Counted from the stretch's first letter, positions 35,768 through 45,206 are shown. The stretch is DNA of 59,468 bases from Verrucomicrobiota bacterium (GCA_016871805.1 VHCG01000023.1:1-59468), one strand, 5' to 3'. Notes: generated by a model from the sequence alone, not told the origin. Numbers and translations are program-made.

Positions 35768-36759
35768 TTCTTGCGCCAGAAATACAGCAAGGTGAGGAGC
35801 GTCGACACCACCGTCAGGATGATGGCGTAGAGGTAGCCGTAGGGCTTGTGCAGCTCCGGCATGCTGTCGATGAAGTTCATGCCGTACCACGAGGCGATGA
35901 GGGTCGCCGGAGTGGTGATGATCGTGATCATCGTCAGCACCTTGACCACCTCGGAGGTCCGGTTGGACGACATGTTGAGGTAGATCTGGAGGAGGTTGGA
36001 GACGGAATCGGCGTAGCCCTGGGCGAACTCGGCGATCTGGAACAGGCTGTCGTAGATGTCGCGGTAGTAGGGGACCAGGTGGGCCCGCACGAGCTTGAAC
36101 TCCCCGCGTGCGAAGCGGCTGAGGACCTCGCGCTGGGGGCCGATGATCCGGCGGAGATGGATGATCTCCTTCTTGATCCTCAGGATGTCCTCGAAGGTCT
36201 CGGGGGCCGGTTTCCGGAGCACCTTCTCCTCAAGTTCGGCGATCTGGAGCCCCAGCTGCTCCAGGGCGGGTTTGTAGTTGTCCACCAGCGAGTCGAGCAG
36301 CGCGTGGGCGACGCGGTCGGGTGCCCGGGCCACGTGGACGGTCCCGCGGAGACATCGTTCCTCGACCTCCTGGATGCAGCTGAGGGGGACGTTGTGGTAG
36401 GTGACGAGGAAGTTGCGCCCGAGGAAGAAGTTGAGTTCCCGGGTGTCGAACAGGCCGTCCTGGCGATTGAAGTCCACGGCATGGATCACCATGAACAGGA
36501 ACGGGGCGAAACGGTCGTCCTCCTTGGGTTCATAGCTCTCGACCTTCGGCGAATGGCTCTCGTTGAGGCAGTCCTCGACCGTCAGGGGATGGAAATGGAA
36601 CACGCCCTCGAGGATCTGTTTGACCTCCTCGGGGCTCGCGGCCTCGAGATCAACCCAGAGGAACAGATTCGTGTCCGCCAGGAGTGTCGGCATCAGAAAC
36701 ACCTCCATGTCCCGGGAGTGCAGCTTGCCGCTGTTGTTGAAAGCGAAGGAACGAATCAT
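35758..36759 (-). CDS. corA: CorA-family magnesium/cobalt transporter
   Basis: 333 residues. A long cytosolic alpha/beta and helical domain (FHPLTVEDCLNESHSPKVES) is followed by two C-terminal membrane helices; the pore signature Y-G-M-N lies in ATLIASWYGMNFIDSMPEL between them. Forms a pentameric Mg2+ channel in the inner membrane. The ATG at 36759 gives the start; a frame extension to 36810 is without support. Overlaps the downstream kinase gene, and is divergent from the ABC/SPFH operon with 141 bases between. Confidence 0.93.
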   Translation of the reverse strand: MIRSFAFNNSGKLHSRDMEVFLMPTLLADTNLFLWVDLEAASPEEVKQILEGVFHFHPLTVEDCLNESHSPKVESYEPKEDDRFAPFLFMVIHAVDFNRQDGLFDTRELNFFLGRNFLVTYHNVPLSCIQEVEERCLRGTVHVARAPDRVAHALLDSLVDNYKPALEQLGLQIAELEEKVLRKPAPETFEDILRIKKEIIHLRRIIGPQREVLSRFARGEFKLVRAHLVPYYRDIYDSLFQIAEFAQGYADSVSNLLQIYLNMSSNRTSEVVKVLTMITIITTPATLIASWYGMNFIDSMPELHKPYGYLYAIILTVVSTLLTLLYFWRKKWL

Positions 36760-36851
36760 GCCGCGTCTTGAGCTTATGCCGGGACGTCTTCGAGGGAAGC
36801 CGGAATCCAAAAGGTTGGAGAGCGTTCGGAATGCCCACTGGGAACTTCACG

Positions 36852-36879
36852 TTGACCCATCAGCCCTCAACCGTATGAT
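36852..36879 (+). promoter_or_regulatory. Sigma-70-like promoter of the ABC/SPFH/P-ATPase operon
   Basis: TTGACC (-35, 36852-36857), a 16-base spacer, and TATGAT (-10, 36874-36879). Both hexamers differ from consensus at one position. The transcript would start near 36886, giving a leader of about 15 bases before the ATG at 36901, which lacks a clear ribosome binding site. It is the best promoter-like sequence noticed in the window. Confidence 0.6.
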
Positions 36880-36900
36880 GTTCGCCACACAGTCGTTCAG

Positions 36901-37860
36901 ATGCGCCAAGTCGTCTACATTGCTGCCAACACCTTTCGCGAGCTGCTCCGGCAGCCGTTTTTCCTGCTGCTGACGACGGTCTCGGCGCTCTTCACCGTGT
37001 TCCTCGCCTGCGTACCCTACTTTGGGTTTGGCGACGATCCGAAGATGGTGAAGGACATGACCCTCGCGGTGCTCCTCCTCTCCGGCCTGCTGCTGTCGGT
37101 CCTATGTGCATCGTCCACCGTGGCCCAGGAAATCCGGCATGGAACCGCGCTGACGGTCCTGTCGAAGCCGGTGGGACGTCTGACCTTCCTCCTAGGCAAG
37201 TACCTCGGGCTGGCGTTGGCGGTGATGCTCTTTGGCTACACGGTCATGGTGGCGGTCCTGTTGGCGAGCCGCATGGCGTTCGACGCCTACGGCTCAGCCG
37301 ATCTCCAGTCGTTCGGGATCTACTGGGGGTCCATTGCGGTGGCCTACCTACTGGGGGGATTCGGCAACTTCTTCCTGCGTCGGCAGTTTGTGGCCGATGC
37401 CGTGGTCCTGACGGCGATCACGACAACCCTGGCCCTTGGGTTTGTGGAGAAGTTCACCATCTTGGAGCGGGCGTTTGGCGGGAATGCGCAGGTCGACTGG
37501 CGCCTGGTCCCGGCGGGGATCCTGGTCGTGTTCGCCCTCTGGCTGATCGCGTCCGTGGCCCTGGCGAGTTCGACCCGCCTCGACACTATTCCAACGCTCG
37601 CGGTCTGCACCGCGTTCTTCCTCGTGGGCCTGGTTTCGGACTACTTCTTTAGCGGTCCGGCCTCCCAGGGGGTCCTGTGGGCCAAGGCCGCCTACGCCAT
37701 CGTGCCGAACTGGCAGCAGTTCTGGGCGGCCGACGCCATGGGCGGGGACAAGGTTGTTCCATGGGCCTACGTACTGCAGGCCGCCGGCTATCTTCTGACC
37801 TACCTGATGGCCACCCTGTCGGTGGCCTTCCTCCTGTTTGAGGATCGTGAGTTGGGCTAG
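36901..37860 (+). CDS. ABC-2 type transporter permease, first gene of the SPFH operon
   Basis: 319 residues with six or seven membrane segments. The start VVYIAANTFRELLRQPFFLL is typical of ABC-2 permeases, followed by VLCASSTVAQEIRHGTALTVLSK-type sequence with the E-x-x-x-G-T coupling helix (EIRHGTALTVLSKPVGR). There is no ATPase domain, and the only ATPase candidate nearby is the fifth gene downstream (43986-45176), so both permeases in this operon may use it. Substrate unknown. It is 42 bases upstream of the large SPFH gene. Confidence 0.82.
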   Translation: MRQVVYIAANTFRELLRQPFFLLLTTVSALFTVFLACVPYFGFGDDPKMVKDMTLAVLLLSGLLLSVLCASSTVAQEIRHGTALTVLSKPVGRLTFLLGKYLGLALAVMLFGYTVMVAVLLASRMAFDAYGSADLQSFGIYWGSIAVAYLLGGFGNFFLRRQFVADAVVLTAITTTLALGFVEKFTILERAFGGNAQVDWRLVPAGILVVFALWLIASVALASSTRLDTIPTLAVCTAFFLVGLVSDYFFSGPASQGVLWAKAAYAIVPNWQQFWAADAMGGDKVVPWAYVLQAAGYLLTYLMATLSVAFLLFEDRELG

Positions 37861-37901
37861 ACCCAAACTGCTGAATTTGGCATCAAAGAGATTCTGTCTG
37901 C

Positions 37902-39809
37902 ATGGAACGCCACCTGAACAAGACCGGTCTCGCCAACAGCCTGCTGTTACTGGTGGCCGGCGTGACGCTCGCTATCTTCGCCCGCCAATCGGGATTTGCG
38001 ACTGGGATGGTCGCGGTTGGATACCTCGTCATCGCCGCGCTGGCGGCGTTGATGGCATGGTTCCAGATGACCCTGGAGTCGCGCGAGGAGGGTGAACGGC
38101 TGGAGCTGGAGGGCCTCGCCAAAGGGCGGCTCGACTCGAGCCTGTTCGCCGAGAACGTGGCCGATATCTCCCCGGCGCGTCGTTCCCGTCAGCAGTTCGA
38201 GAAGTGGGTGCTCCCCGCCTTCACCTTTCTCCTATTGGTTCTGGAGGCCGTCGGGGTCTGGTACTTCTGGAACCAGATCAAGCCGGGCACCGAGATCGTC
38301 TCGAACCCCTCCTCGGCGGCGATCACCCTCGCCATCAACGCAGGCGTCGCCTTCGTCCTGCTCCTCGTCGGCAAATACAGCGCCCGGCTGGCGCAGCTCG
38401 AGGACAGCCGCCTGCTGCGGCCCAGCGGGTCGTGCGTGATGCTCGGGGCATTGGTCTCTGCGATCGCTGCGTTGTCCGCCGGACTGGTCTGGGCGGGGTT
38501 CCAGCAGTGGGATCGTTACCTGGCCACCCTGCTGGTGGGTCTGCTGGCGCTGGTGTCGGTCGAGACCCTCTTCGCGCTTGTCCTTGAGATCTACCGTCCC
38601 CGTACCAAGGGTCCGGCTCCGCGCCTGATCTATGAGAGCCGCATTATTGGGCTGCTGGGCCAGAGTGGGGGGATCTTCAACACGGCAGCCCAGGCGCTCG
38701 ATTACCAGTTCGGATTCAAGGTCAGCGACACCTGGTTCTACCGTTACCTGGATCAGTATATCACCAGTTTCCTGCTGATCTGGGTCGGCATTCTGTGGGT
38801 GTCGTCCTGCCTTGTGGTGATCGATCCCCAGGAAGAGGGCGTCCTCGAGCGGTTCGGTCGGAGGATCCAGCCGGCCCTGCAGCCCGGAGCCCATTTCAAG
38901 CTGCCGTGGCCGATCGACGCCGTGTATCGCTACGACACCCGTGGCATCCGGGAATTCCTCATTGGAGCGATTCCTGATCCGGACATGGAGAAAAGCCGGG
39001 TGTTGGTCTGGACCCGTCCTCACTACAAGGAGGAGTTCAACATGCTGGTGGCGAGCTCGGAGCAGCTGACCAACCGGGCGGTGTCGACTGGGGATGCCCT
39101 GCCCGGACAGCAGGCCGTTCCGGTCAACCTCTTGACGGTCAGCATCCCGGTCCAGTACCGGATCCGGAACGTCGGCCAGTGGGCCTACGAGGCGAGCGAT
39201 CCCAAGGAGCTGCTGCAACGACTCGCGACTGGGGCGGTGGTCCGGTATCTGGTCAGCGTCGACATGCATGAGATCATGAGCTCTGGGCGCATGGCCGCTG
39301 GACAGGCGCTCCAGAAGCGGATCCAGGATCAGGCAGACGCTCACAAGCTCGGGGTCGAGGTCATCTTCGTGGGGCTCCAGGACATCCATCCTCCGATGGG
39401 AACCAAGGAAAACCAGGTAGCGGCCGCGTTCGAGCAGGTGATTGGTGCAATCGCCGAGAAGGAGGCTAAGATCCTTGAGGCTGAAGGCTATCTTGTGGAG
39501 ACGCTTCCGCTGGCCCTGGCCCGTGCGGTGGTGACCAACAACGTTGCCCACGCCGCGGCCGTGGTCCGGGTCGAGGACGCCGCGGGCCGTGCCGCGCAGT
39601 TCCTAGGGCAGCTTAAGGCCGATGCCGCAGCACCGACCGTATATCGTCAGCGGACCTACCTTGATGCCCTCGCCAAGGGCTCGGCCGGCACCCGTAAGGT
39701 GGTCATCGGACCGACCAACACCAGCGACATCCTGATGTTCAATCTCGAGGATAAGCTTCGTCCGGACCTCGAGGGCATCGCCATTGACACCCCGCCGGCA
39801 ACGAAGTGA
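37902..39809 (+). CDS. Large polytopic SPFH/band-7 protein (HflK-related)
   Basis: 635 residues. Unlike ordinary HflK or flotillin (one N-terminal anchor), it has six membrane segments in the first 230 residues (about 10-28, 35-54, 103-123, 139-158, 178-200, 207-230) and a seventh at about 288-308, immediately before the SPFH domain. That domain starts with VIDPQEEGVLERFGRR, then PALQPGAHFKLPWPIDAVYR and LTVSIPVQYRIRNVGQWAYE, and ends in a helical Ala/Glu-rich tail (AAFEQVIGAIAEKEAKILEA). SPFH proteins form ring-like membrane scaffolds or microdomains; HflK/HflC regulate the FtsH protease. Here it is one of three consecutive band-7 genes. Confidence 0.8.
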   Translation: MERHLNKTGLANSLLLLVAGVTLAIFARQSGFATGMVAVGYLVIAALAALMAWFQMTLESREEGERLELEGLAKGRLDSSLFAENVADISPARRSRQQFEKWVLPAFTFLLLVLEAVGVWYFWNQIKPGTEIVSNPSSAAITLAINAGVAFVLLLVGKYSARLAQLEDSRLLRPSGSCVMLGALVSAIAALSAGLVWAGFQQWDRYLATLLVGLLALVSVETLFALVLEIYRPRTKGPAPRLIYESRIIGLLGQSGGIFNTAAQALDYQFGFKVSDTWFYRYLDQYITSFLLIWVGILWVSSCLVVIDPQEEGVLERFGRRIQPALQPGAHFKLPWPIDAVYRYDTRGIREFLIGAIPDPDMEKSRVLVWTRPHYKEEFNMLVASSEQLTNRAVSTGDALPGQQAVPVNLLTVSIPVQYRIRNVGQWAYEASDPKELLQRLATGAVVRYLVSVDMHEIMSSGRMAAGQALQKRIQDQADAHKLGVEVIFVGLQDIHPPMGTKENQVAAAFEQVIGAIAEKEAKILEAEGYLVETLPLALARAVVTNNVAHAAAVVRVEDAAGRAAQFLGQLKADAAAPTVYRQRTYLDALAKGSAGTRKVVIGPTNTSDILMFNLEDKLRPDLEGIAIDTPPATK

Positions 39810-39868
39810 TCCCGTCCCCCGAGAACTGACCGAGCCGAACCCTCTCTAAATTCCCGATCCTATCGCCC

Positions 39869-40771
39869 GTGCAAAACTCCCGTCTCTCCTTCGTTGTCGG
39901 AAGCCTGCTGCTTCTGATTTTCTTGGCCCTCCTGCTCTGCTTCCAGGTGCGTACCACCGAGGTGGCTGCCGTTACTACCTTTGGGCGCTACACGCGGGAC
40001 ATTACAGAGCCAGGGCTCTACTTCCGCTTGCCGGTGCCGATCCAGAGCGTCTACCGCTTCGACAAACGGCTGCAGAACTTCGAGCGGAAGTTCGAGGAGT
40101 CGACCACTCGCGACGCCCGGAACCTTCTGGTCACGGTATACGTAGGCTGGCGCATCGAGAGCGCCCGAAGGTTCCTTGAGCTCTTCGGGGGCGACATGGG
40201 GAAAGCCGAAAACACCCTTGAGGGACTCGTGCGTAATGCAAAGAATGCAGTTATTGGCCGCTACGTGTTCAGCGACCTAATCTCTCCCGATCGCACTGCG
40301 GTGAAGTTCGACCAGTTCGAGTCGGATGTCCTGAAGGAGATCGCCGGGCCAGCTTCGGAAAAGTACGGCATCAAGATCGAGCTGGTCGGGGTCAAGCAGC
40401 TTGGCCTACCTGAGACCATCACCGGCAAGGTGTTCGAGCGCATGCGCGCTGAGCGTGACCGTCTCGTGAAGAAGTACTTGGGTGAGGGCAATGCGCGGGC
40501 CCAGGAGATTCGCAGCGAGGCCGATCGCAAGCGCGACGAGGTTCTGGCAAAGGCCCGCGCCGATGCCCTTCGGATCATGGGAGAGGCCGATGCCCAAGCT
40601 TCCAAGGAGCTAGCTGTCCTGGAGAAGAACCCCGGCCTGGCGGTGTTCCTCTACCAGGTCAATGCGCTCAAGGAGTCGCTCCGTGAGCGGACCACCCTCT
40701 TCCTCGACCAGAAGACCGCGCCGTTTAACCTGCTGTCGGGTGACCGGTCGAAGCCCACGGCTAACCCTTAG
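39869..40771 (+). CDS. HflC-like SPFH/band-7 protein
   Basis: 300 residues from a GTG. A single N-terminal membrane anchor (residues 9-26, VVGSLLLLIFLALLL) is followed by the SPFH domain: VRTTEVAAVTTFGRYTRDI, EPGLYFRLPVPIQSVYRFDK (the HflC/K L-x-P-x-P motif), and the helical tail KYLGEGNARAQEIRSEADRK, ARADALRIMGEADAQASKEL. This is the most HflC-like of the three. Partner of the two other SPFH proteins in a membrane complex is likely. It precedes the third SPFH gene by five bases. Confidence 0.85.
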   Translation: MQNSRLSFVVGSLLLLIFLALLLCFQVRTTEVAAVTTFGRYTRDITEPGLYFRLPVPIQSVYRFDKRLQNFERKFEESTTRDARNLLVTVYVGWRIESARRFLELFGGDMGKAENTLEGLVRNAKNAVIGRYVFSDLISPDRTAVKFDQFESDVLKEIAGPASEKYGIKIELVGVKQLGLPETITGKVFERMRAERDRLVKKYLGEGNARAQEIRSEADRKRDEVLAKARADALRIMGEADAQASKELAVLEKNPGLAVFLYQVNALKESLRERTTLFLDQKTAPFNLLSGDRSKPTANP

Positions 40772-40776
40772 GCGTC

Positions 40777-41886
40777 ATGGCGGATCCTCTCTCCACCAAG
40801 AAGCCGGTCAGGCGGATGCCGACCGCCCTCACTGGCGCGGACGACACGTCCAGCCAAGCGCTCAGCGAGGCGCTGGGAAGCAGTTTCCTGCTTGTCCGGA
40901 TCATGGTGTTCGTTCTGCTCGGCGCCTTCGTCTTCTCCTGTGTCTTCACGGTCGAGCCCAACGAGGTCGCTGTCGTCCTGAGATTCGGCAAGCCCCGCGG
41001 CACAGGGGCCGAGGTGCTGCTGCGGCCCGGACTCCAGTGGGCCCTGCCGTATCCGATCGACGAGATCGTCCGGATCCGCACCGGCGAGACGAAGGTCGTC
41101 CGCGCCACCAACGCCTGGTACGCCGTGGCCCCGGGTGAGGAGGCCATCGGTGCCGAACCCATGGCCCAGGCGACGCTTTCGCCGGGTGTCGATGGCTACA
41201 CGCTCACCAGCGATGGCAACATCCTGCATGTCCGGGCGGCGATGAAGTATCGGGTGGCCGATCCCGTCGCGTATGCCTTCCGGTTCCAGGATGTCACCAA
41301 CCTGCTCGCCAACGCCCTCAACAACTCCATCTACCAGAGCAGCGCCCGGTTCACGGCCGATGACGCCCTGTATCTGGAGCCCACCGCGTTCCGCGAGGCC
41401 ATCTCGACCCGGATGGGCAATCTCATCCAGCGGTTCTCGGTTGGCATCACGGTCGACGAGATCGTGGTTGAGACCCGCACCCCGCAGTACGTGAAGCAGG
41501 CCTTCGATTCCGTCATCTCCGCCCAGCAGGACCGGTCGAAGAAGGTCAACGAGGCTGAAGGCTACTACAACGAACGCGTCCGAACTGCCGAGGGCGAGGC
41601 GGCCGCGCTCCGTGCGGGAGGCATCGTCTCGAGCAACGCACTGGTCCAGGCGGTCTCCGCCGAAGCGAAGTACGTCCAGGACCAGCTTCCCTACTTCGAG
41701 CGCGCCCCGGATCTCCTCAAGGCCCGGCTTCGGATCGAGGCCCTGGCCCAGATCCTCACCAACGCACCCGACAAGTTCTTCATCCCTGATCGTACCGATG
41801 GGGCGTCTCGCCAACTCCGGATCCAGATCAACCGGGAACCCCAGGCTCCGGTTCGCCGCGATCCGAATGCGGCGACCAACCCGTAA
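40777..41886 (+). CDS. HflK-like SPFH/band-7 protein
   Basis: 369 residues. One membrane segment at about residues 40-58 (LVRIMVFVLLGAFVFSCVF), then VEPNEVAVVLRFGKPRGTG, LRPGLQWALPYPIDEIVRIR and the SPFH core with YTLTSDGNILHVRAAMKYRV and NALNNSIYQSSARFTADDAL. The helical tail NERVRTAEGEAAALRAGG resembles HflK. The N-terminal extension of about 35 residues is hydrophilic. Together with the two preceding genes it gives a three-member band-7 set; an ordinary HflKC pair has two. Gap to the next gene: 38 bases. Confidence 0.85.
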   Translation: MADPLSTKKPVRRMPTALTGADDTSSQALSEALGSSFLLVRIMVFVLLGAFVFSCVFTVEPNEVAVVLRFGKPRGTGAEVLLRPGLQWALPYPIDEIVRIRTGETKVVRATNAWYAVAPGEEAIGAEPMAQATLSPGVDGYTLTSDGNILHVRAAMKYRVADPVAYAFRFQDVTNLLANALNNSIYQSSARFTADDALYLEPTAFREAISTRMGNLIQRFSVGITVDEIVVETRTPQYVKQAFDSVISAQQDRSKKVNEAEGYYNERVRTAEGEAAALRAGGIVSSNALVQAVSAEAKYVQDQLPYFERAPDLLKARLRIEALAQILTNAPDKFFIPDRTDGASRQLRIQINREPQAPVRRDPNAATNP

Positions 41887-41924
41887 TCGTCTCCGCACGC
41901 CTCCCACTCCTTCCCGAATTCGCC

Positions 41925-43940
41925 ATGCAAGTCACCTCCCTGATGTCCCGCGAGAGCGCACCCGGTTGTGCCGAGTGCGGCCACGACCACGACGGCCTCG
42001 AGCACACCCACACGAACGTCAAGCTCACCGAGACCATCATCGGCCTGATCTTCGTGCTGAACTCCTTCGTCGTGGAGTGGGTGTTCCAGCGCGGGGCGAC
42101 GGTTGCCGGACTGAGCGCCATGGTGGGAGCCATCATCCTTGGATTCCCCATCCTCAGGGTCGCCTACCTGGATCTTCGCCGCGGGATCCTCAGCATCAAT
42201 GAGCTCGTGGCCCTGGGCGTCCTAGCGTCCGCGGCCACCGGGGACTTCCGCACCGCGGGCATCGTCGCCTTCTTCATGCTGACCGGTGAGATCATCGAGA
42301 CCCGAACCGCCGCCGGTGCCCGGGCTTCGATCGAGTCGCTGGTGAAGATCACCCCGACCAAGGCCCGGCGTCTTGTGAATGGGCGCGAGGAGGAGGTTCC
42401 CTCCAGCGAGCTCAAGGTCGGCGACGTCATCCGGGTCCGCCCGGGCGACAACATCGCGGCCGACGGCGTGATCGTCTCGGGACAGGGCTCGCTCAACCAG
42501 GCCAACATCACCGGCGAGTCGCTGCCGGTCGACAAGGGGGCAGGGGACCCGGTCTTCGCCGGCACGATCAACCTCACCGGGGCGCTCGAGGTGAAGGTCA
42601 CCAAGGCGGGGCAGGACACGACCTTGGGCCGGGTTCGGGAGCTGATCCTCGCGGCGGAGAAGACCAAGCTGCCGTTCATGCGGATCATCGACCAGTACAT
42701 GCACTTCTACACGCCGCTGGTGCTGGTCATCGCGGCGCTGGTCTGGGCCTTCACCAAGGATCTCGACCGCGTCATCGCGGTGCTCGTGGTAGCCTGTCCG
42801 TGTGCGTTCATCCTGGCCACCCCCAGCGCCATGGTGGCCGCCCTCAGCGCCGCGGCCCGTCTTGGTATCCTGGTGAAGAACATCGCCGATCTCGAGGCCG
42901 CCGCGCGGATCACGGCCTTTGTTTTCGACAAAACAGGCACCCTCACGTCGGGCAAGCTCGTTGTCAGCCGGCTCAATCCACTCGGCGGGATCGCCCCGGC
43001 CGAGCTGCTCCGTCTCGCCGCGAGCGTCGAGCAGTTCTCCAGCCACCCGACCGCCAAGGCGCTCGTCCAGCTCGCCCAGGAGGCCGGTGTGCCCCTGGTC
43101 TCCGCCACCGATTTCAAGGAAACTGCCGGCCGCGGGGTCAGTGCCTCCATCGATGGGACCCGACTGCTCATCGGTCGAGCCGCCTTCCTCAAGGATCAGG
43201 GGGTCACCGGCGACATCATGGGAACGGTCGACCTCGACGAGGCGGCCGGGTTCAGCCTGCTCTTCATCGCCCGGGGCACCGAATGCATCGGCTGGGTGGG
43301 TCTGCAGGATCAGGTCCGTCCCGAGGCCGGCGAGGCGCTCAAGGAACTCCAGGAGGCCGGGATCAACCGGCTCTCGATGGTCAGCGGTGACCGCAAGCCT
43401 GTCGCCGAGCGGGTCGCGGCCGAGATCGGCATGCCCGAAGTCGTCGCCGAGTGCCTGCCGCAGGACAAGGTCGAGTTCGTCCGGGCCGCCAAGTCCCGTG
43501 GACACCGCGTCGCGGTGGTTGGTGACGGTGTCAATGATGCCCCGGCCCTTGCGGCGGGTGACATCAGCATCGCCATGGGCGCGGCGGGCAGCGAGGTGGC
43601 GATCCACTCCGCGACCATCGCCCTGATGAACAATGATCTCCGGCGCCTGCCCTTCCTGATCCGCCTGTCCCGGATGGCGCGGTCGGTGATCAACCAGAAC
43701 TTCCTGTTCGGTATGATCTTCATCGTCGGAGGCCTTGCCGCCGCCGCGAAGGGCTACCTGAACCCCATCGTCGCCGCGATCCTCCACAACGCCGGCTCAC
43801 TGATCGTCGTCTTCAACAGCGCCCGACTCGTCCGCCAGGGCGAGGAGCTGGAGCCGATGGCCACCGCCGCGGAGGAATCGCCTGCCGACACCCTTCCGGC
43901 GCCGTCGGCCAAGGTGGAGCTGATTCCGCAGCAGGCCTGA
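41925..43940 (+). CDS. P1B-type heavy-metal ATPase without an HMA domain
   Basis: 671 residues. Instead of an HMA (CxxC) ferredoxin-like domain the N-terminus has CAECGHDHDGLEHTHTNVKL, a short Cys/His-rich metal-binding stretch. Then come paired membrane helices, the actuator domain with ITGESLPVDKGAGD, the CPC ion-binding motif (VACPCAFILATPSAM, Cys at about 291 and 293), the phosphorylation site FDKTGTLTSGK (Asp about 335), SSHPTAKALV (the HP motif), and GDGVNDAPALAAGDI. The C-terminus ends in a 40-residue Ala/Glu/Pro tail. CPC suggests export of Cu, Zn or Cd, but the metal cannot be read from these motifs alone. It is embedded between SPFH and ABC genes, unlike the usual CopA or ZntA context. 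Confidence 0.9.
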   Translation: MQVTSLMSRESAPGCAECGHDHDGLEHTHTNVKLTETIIGLIFVLNSFVVEWVFQRGATVAGLSAMVGAIILGFPILRVAYLDLRRGILSINELVALGVLASAATGDFRTAGIVAFFMLTGEIIETRTAAGARASIESLVKITPTKARRLVNGREEEVPSSELKVGDVIRVRPGDNIAADGVIVSGQGSLNQANITGESLPVDKGAGDPVFAGTINLTGALEVKVTKAGQDTTLGRVRELILAAEKTKLPFMRIIDQYMHFYTPLVLVIAALVWAFTKDLDRVIAVLVVACPCAFILATPSAMVAALSAAARLGILVKNIADLEAAARITAFVFDKTGTLTSGKLVVSRLNPLGGIAPAELLRLAASVEQFSSHPTAKALVQLAQEAGVPLVSATDFKETAGRGVSASIDGTRLLIGRAAFLKDQGVTGDIMGTVDLDEAAGFSLLFIARGTECIGWVGLQDQVRPEAGEALKELQEAGINRLSMVSGDRKPVAERVAAEIGMPEVVAECLPQDKVEFVRAAKSRGHRVAVVGDGVNDAPALAAGDISIAMGAAGSEVAIHSATIALMNNDLRRLPFLIRLSRMARSVINQNFLFGMIFIVGGLAAAAKGYLNPIVAAILHNAGSLIVVFNSARLVRQGEELEPMATAAEESPADTLPAPSAKVELIPQQA

Positions 43941-43985
43941 TCCGCCGGAGCCTCCCGTTCCATCCCGAGTTCCCCACGAGATCCC

Positions 43986-45176
43986 ATGGACCCCAACGCT
44001 CCCCACGCCGCGCCGACCACCTCGTCCGAGGTCGTGATCCGCTCGGTCGGTCTCACCAAGGTGTTCAAGGACTTCTGGGGGCGTCCCAAGGCGCGTGCGG
44101 TCAACAACGTCGACTTCGAGGTCCGCCGAGGCGAGGTGTTCGGACTCCTCGGGCCCAACGGCTCCGGCAAGAGCACGACGATCAAGATGATCCTGGGTCT
44201 GCTCTACCCCACCAAGGGCGCCATCTCGGTCTTCGGCGAGTCGCCGCGTGACGTCCGCACCAAGGCCCGGATCGGTTACCTGCCGGAGGAGAGCTACCTG
44301 TACCGGTTCCTGAATCCGGGCGAGACGCTCGACTTCTTCGGCAACCTCTTCCAGCTCGACGCCCGCGAACGCCAGCGCCGGTCCGAGCAGCTCATCGAGA
44401 TGGTCGGCCTCAACCAGGCCCGCACCCGGACGGTGGGTGAGTTCTCCAAGGGCATGCAGCGCCGCATCGGCCTCGCCCAGGCGCTGATCAACGATCCCGA
44501 CCTGATCATTCTCGACGAGCCCACGGCGGGTCTGGATCCGATCGGTTGCCACGAGATCAAGCAGCTCATCCTGACCCTCGCCCGACGCGGAAAGACCGTC
44601 ATCCTGAGCAGCCATCTGCTGGCCGACGTCGAGGACGTCTGTGATCGCGTCGTGATCTACTACGGCGGACGGATCCAGGCCCAGGGAACCCTGAAGGAGC
44701 TGCTGGCTGAACCGGATGAGGTCCAGATCACGGCACCCAATCTCCCGAGGGAGACCCTCGACCAGGTGTTAAAGATCCTCCGCAAGGAGGGCGGGGACCG
44801 GGTTCGTCTGGACACCCCGACGCGCAATCTCGAGAGCTACTTCCTGGGTGTCGTCGAGCGCGCCCGTGCCGCGGCCGAGACCAGCGGGGCGACCAGTGGA
44901 CACCAGGTCGCCGAGTTCATCGCCGGACAGGCCGAGGCGTCGTCGAGCCAGCCCGAACGCGTCCTGGATCGTCTGGCCCGTCCGACTGCTCCCACTGCGG
45001 CCCCTGTGGAGGTCCAGCAACCGGCCGCCCCGGTCGACCAGGCGCGGTTGGAGTCCCTGTCGCGCAAGACCGAACCCACGGCTCCCGCCGCCCCGGCCGC
45101 CCCGGAGGCATCCAAGCCGGTCGACCTCTCCATGGCCAACGACAAGCTGTCGGGTCTGCTTGGCAAGAAAGCCTGA
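43986..45176 (+). CDS. ABC transporter ATP-binding protein with a long Ala/Pro-rich tail
   Basis: 396 residues. Walker A LLGPNGSGKSTTIKMILG (about 54-71), Q-loop near GYLPEESYLYR, signature EFSKGMQRRIGLAQ (about 152-165), Walker B LIILDEPTAGLDP (about 173-185), and H-loop ILSSHLLADVEDVCD. The ATPase is of the ABC-2 exporter type (CcmA/NatA class). From about residue 290 the protein carries about 105 residues of low-complexity Ala/Pro/Glu-rich sequence (QPAAPVDQARLESLSRKTEP, TAPAAPAAPEASKPVDLS), an unusual extension that could be a flexible linker to partners. It would energise the permease genes at 36.9 and 45.2 kb. Confidence 0.9.
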   Translation: MDPNAPHAAPTTSSEVVIRSVGLTKVFKDFWGRPKARAVNNVDFEVRRGEVFGLLGPNGSGKSTTIKMILGLLYPTKGAISVFGESPRDVRTKARIGYLPEESYLYRFLNPGETLDFFGNLFQLDARERQRRSEQLIEMVGLNQARTRTVGEFSKGMQRRIGLAQALINDPDLIILDEPTAGLDPIGCHEIKQLILTLARRGKTVILSSHLLADVEDVCDRVVIYYGGRIQAQGTLKELLAEPDEVQITAPNLPRETLDQVLKILRKEGGDRVRLDTPTRNLESYFLGVVERARAAAETSGATSGHQVAEFIAGQAEASSSQPERVLDRLARPTAPTAAPVEVQQPAAPVDQARLESLSRKTEPTAPAAPAAPEASKPVDLSMANDKLSGLLGKKA

Positions 45177-45206
45177 GGGATTCCCCACCGCATCCGTTGT
45201 CCGGCG

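Noticed and set aside
42222..43787. 521-codon frame antisense to the P1B ATPase
   Set aside because: Shadow: low-complexity Asp/Arg/Gly-rich, no start context, covers a gene with full motifs.
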